A stretch of 64,000 bases of DNA from Candidatus Latescibacterota bacterium. GTDB taxonomy: Bacteria; Latescibacterota; UBA2968. Of this stretch, positions 62,918 to 64,000 are shown one piece after another. A program made the translations under genes and the position numbers. A model generated the notes under the pieces. That model had not been told where the DNA came from. It made no database searches and saw nothing but the letters and a program-made list of their open reading frames with translations. How positions within the stretch are numbered: position 1 is the stretch's first letter; each line of letters begins with the position of its first letter. The stretch lies in assembly GCA_022821275.1 (NCBI GenBank), contig JAJEDY010000002.1, forward strand, positions 92,561 to 156,560. The letters are read 5' to 3'.

Positions 62918-64000
62918 CTACCCAAACCGATCCACTTCTAATAATGATAGATCAACAGATGGTATCTCATCAGAAACCAGTTCTGCCACCATCTTCCCGG
63001 TAATAGGACCTAGAGAAATACCGATCATAGCATGACCGGCAGCGACGAGCACATTATCAAACCCGGGAGCGCGACCGAGAAATGGCACACCATCGGGTGT
63101 ACAGGGCCGCAAACCGCACCAAATTTCTATCATATCGAGGAAATCGGGATTCAAATCGGGAAAATACTCGGGCACAGCCTTGAGAATAGCCTGCACGCGC
63201 CGCTCGTTAATCGAAAAATCGAGACCCGCCAATTCAAGCGTACCCGCAAACCGCAGCATATCACCCATAGGCGTAACACCGACCTTGGCTTCCCCCAGAG
63301 AAAATGGCGTTGTCGGACAAACATCCGGACGCTTAAAAGTAATACTATACCCCTTGGCTGGTTGAATAGGCAAATTGATATGCAGATCATCGGCAATCAC
63401 AGGCGACCACGACCCACCCGCCAAAATAACGTGATCAGCCTGAAAATCCCCTCGAGTCGTCTGCACAGCAACCACGCGATCGCGCGCAGTCTTAAACCCC
63501 AGAACCTCTGTCTCTCTATGAATGCGAACACCCTTCCCACCGACGTACTCCGCCAATCCGCGCACAAAGCGATGCGGCACGAGATGGGCATCCTCGGGAA
63601 AATAAATCCCGCCAATTGCCCGTATCCGAATCCCGGGATTTAATGCCACAATCTCATCGGCATCGAGAACCCGTGTCTCAACCCCCATCTCCGACAAAAA
63701 ACCCGCATCTTTAACTGCCTTTGCCAAACCTCTCTCAGTTCTATATGCCGTGATCGTCCCCCTCTTCTCAAACCCAAAATCCATACCCTCGAGCGATGCC
63801 ATCTCTTCAAACAACACCACACTCGCCATATTCATCGCCCGAATAACAGGCGTTGTCCGTACAACATGCTTCTCATTGCACGCACGATAAAAATGCCACA
63901 ACCAGGCAATCAAATCCCGGTCCAAACGCGGCTTAATATAAAACGGACTCTCTGGATTCAACATCCACTTGAGACTTTGCGACACCACCCCCGGAGCGGA
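62918..64000 (-). CDS. FAD-dependent amine/amino-acid oxidase (N-terminus outside window)
   Basis: The minus frame continues to the right window edge; 360 residues visible. It belongs to the DAO family (DadA/ThiO/sarcosine-oxidase type): substrate and FAD-domain blocks VILAGGSWSPVIADDLHINL, LRPCTPDGVPFLGRA and VAAGHAMIGISLGPITGKMV. The N-terminal GxGxxG nucleotide motif lies beyond the window. Last visible gene of the minus cluster with creatininase and formamidase, which suggests oxidation of an amine or N-methyl amino acid. Confidence 0.9.
   Translation of the reverse strand, partial: SAPGVVSQSLKWMLNPESPFYIKPRLDRDLIAWLWHFYRACNEKHVVRTTPVIRAMNMASVVLFEEMASLEGMDFGFEKRGTITAYRTERGLAKAVKDAGFLSEMGVETRVLDADEIVALNPGIRIRAIGGIYFPEDAHLVPHRFVRGLAEYVGGKGVRIHRETEVLGFKTARDRVVAVQTTRGDFQADHVILAGGSWSPVIADDLHINLPIQPAKGYSITFKRPDVCPTTPFSLGEAKVGVTPMGDMLRFAGTLELAGLDFSINERRVQAILKAVPEYFPDLNPDFLDMIEIWCGLRPCTPDGVPFLGRAPGFDNVLVAAGHAMIGISLGPITGKMVAELVSDEIPSVDLSLLEVDRFG

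Overview
This window looks like part of the chromosome of an uncultivated bacterium of the FCB-like / Latescibacterota-Poribacteria sphere. That is an inference from gene content: secreted proteins ending in paired EF-hand dockerin-like motifs, several phytanoyl-CoA dioxygenases, a sulfatase, Gfo/Idh/MocA oxidoreductases, creatininase, formamidase, CehA-type hydrolase, and ExbB/ExbD/TonB and Omp85 parts that imply an outer membrane. The phylum call is moderate confidence only.

Layout. 1-4.5 kb (minus): an ExbB-ExbD-ExbD-TonB energy-transduction operon between two exported TPR proteins. 4.9-10.6 kb (plus): a 32-codon micro-ORF with its own promoter and terminator, then IMP dehydrogenase, a sulfatase, an SGNH hydrolase, a Gfo/Idh oxidoreductase and a class I glutamine amidotransferase. 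10.6-17.2 kb: an EF-hand/YVTN secreted protein, a SpoU methyltransferase, an M20 amidohydrolase plus GCS2-type ligase pair, an ankyrin protein, and a secreted cohesin-like/EF-hand/PD40 protein. 17.2-23.5 kb (minus): sigma factor, anti-sigma factor and three exported proteins (caspase-like domain plus predicted beta-barrel, DUF4252-like plus Omp85-like barrel, second caspase-like plus barrel). 23.6-32.1 kb: ribosomal protein S1, an RF-like GGQ protein, ThiL, a eukaryotic-type HisA, an M29 aminopeptidase, a copper P-type ATPase and a LysM amidase.

32.1-41.2 kb (plus): a membrane-stress island. A canonical sigma-54 promoter precedes pspA, followed by small PspB-like membrane proteins, an ECF sigma factor, an NfeD-like protein and a flotillin, then a TPR histidine kinase and an NtrC-type sigma-54 activator. 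ThiI ends the run. 41.2-44.4 kb: LysR regulator divergent from inositol-phosphate synthase, then a VapBC-like toxin-antitoxin pair. 44.4-51.6 kb: two gene-end scars, DJ-1, cupin and GH-like genes, an OLD/AAA ATPase with a broken partner, a CehA/McbA hydrolase and a RelE-type toxin-antitoxin pair. 51.6-56.8 kb (plus): dioxygenase, ligand-binding protein, HAMP sensor without a kinase, MFS transporter, second dioxygenase. 56.85-57.05 kb: two tRNA-like direct repeats. 57-64 kb (minus): a small-molecule catabolic cluster with a metalloprotease-WD40-EF-hand fusion and an FAD oxidoreductase cut by the window end.

The strongest candidates for an undescribed system are the sigma/anti-sigma-linked caspase-beta-barrel operon (17.2-23.5 kb) and the sigma-54 Psp-flotillin-two-component island (32.1-40.0 kb). 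The 32-codon micro-gene before IMP dehydrogenase and the tRNA-like repeats are smaller, very testable signals.
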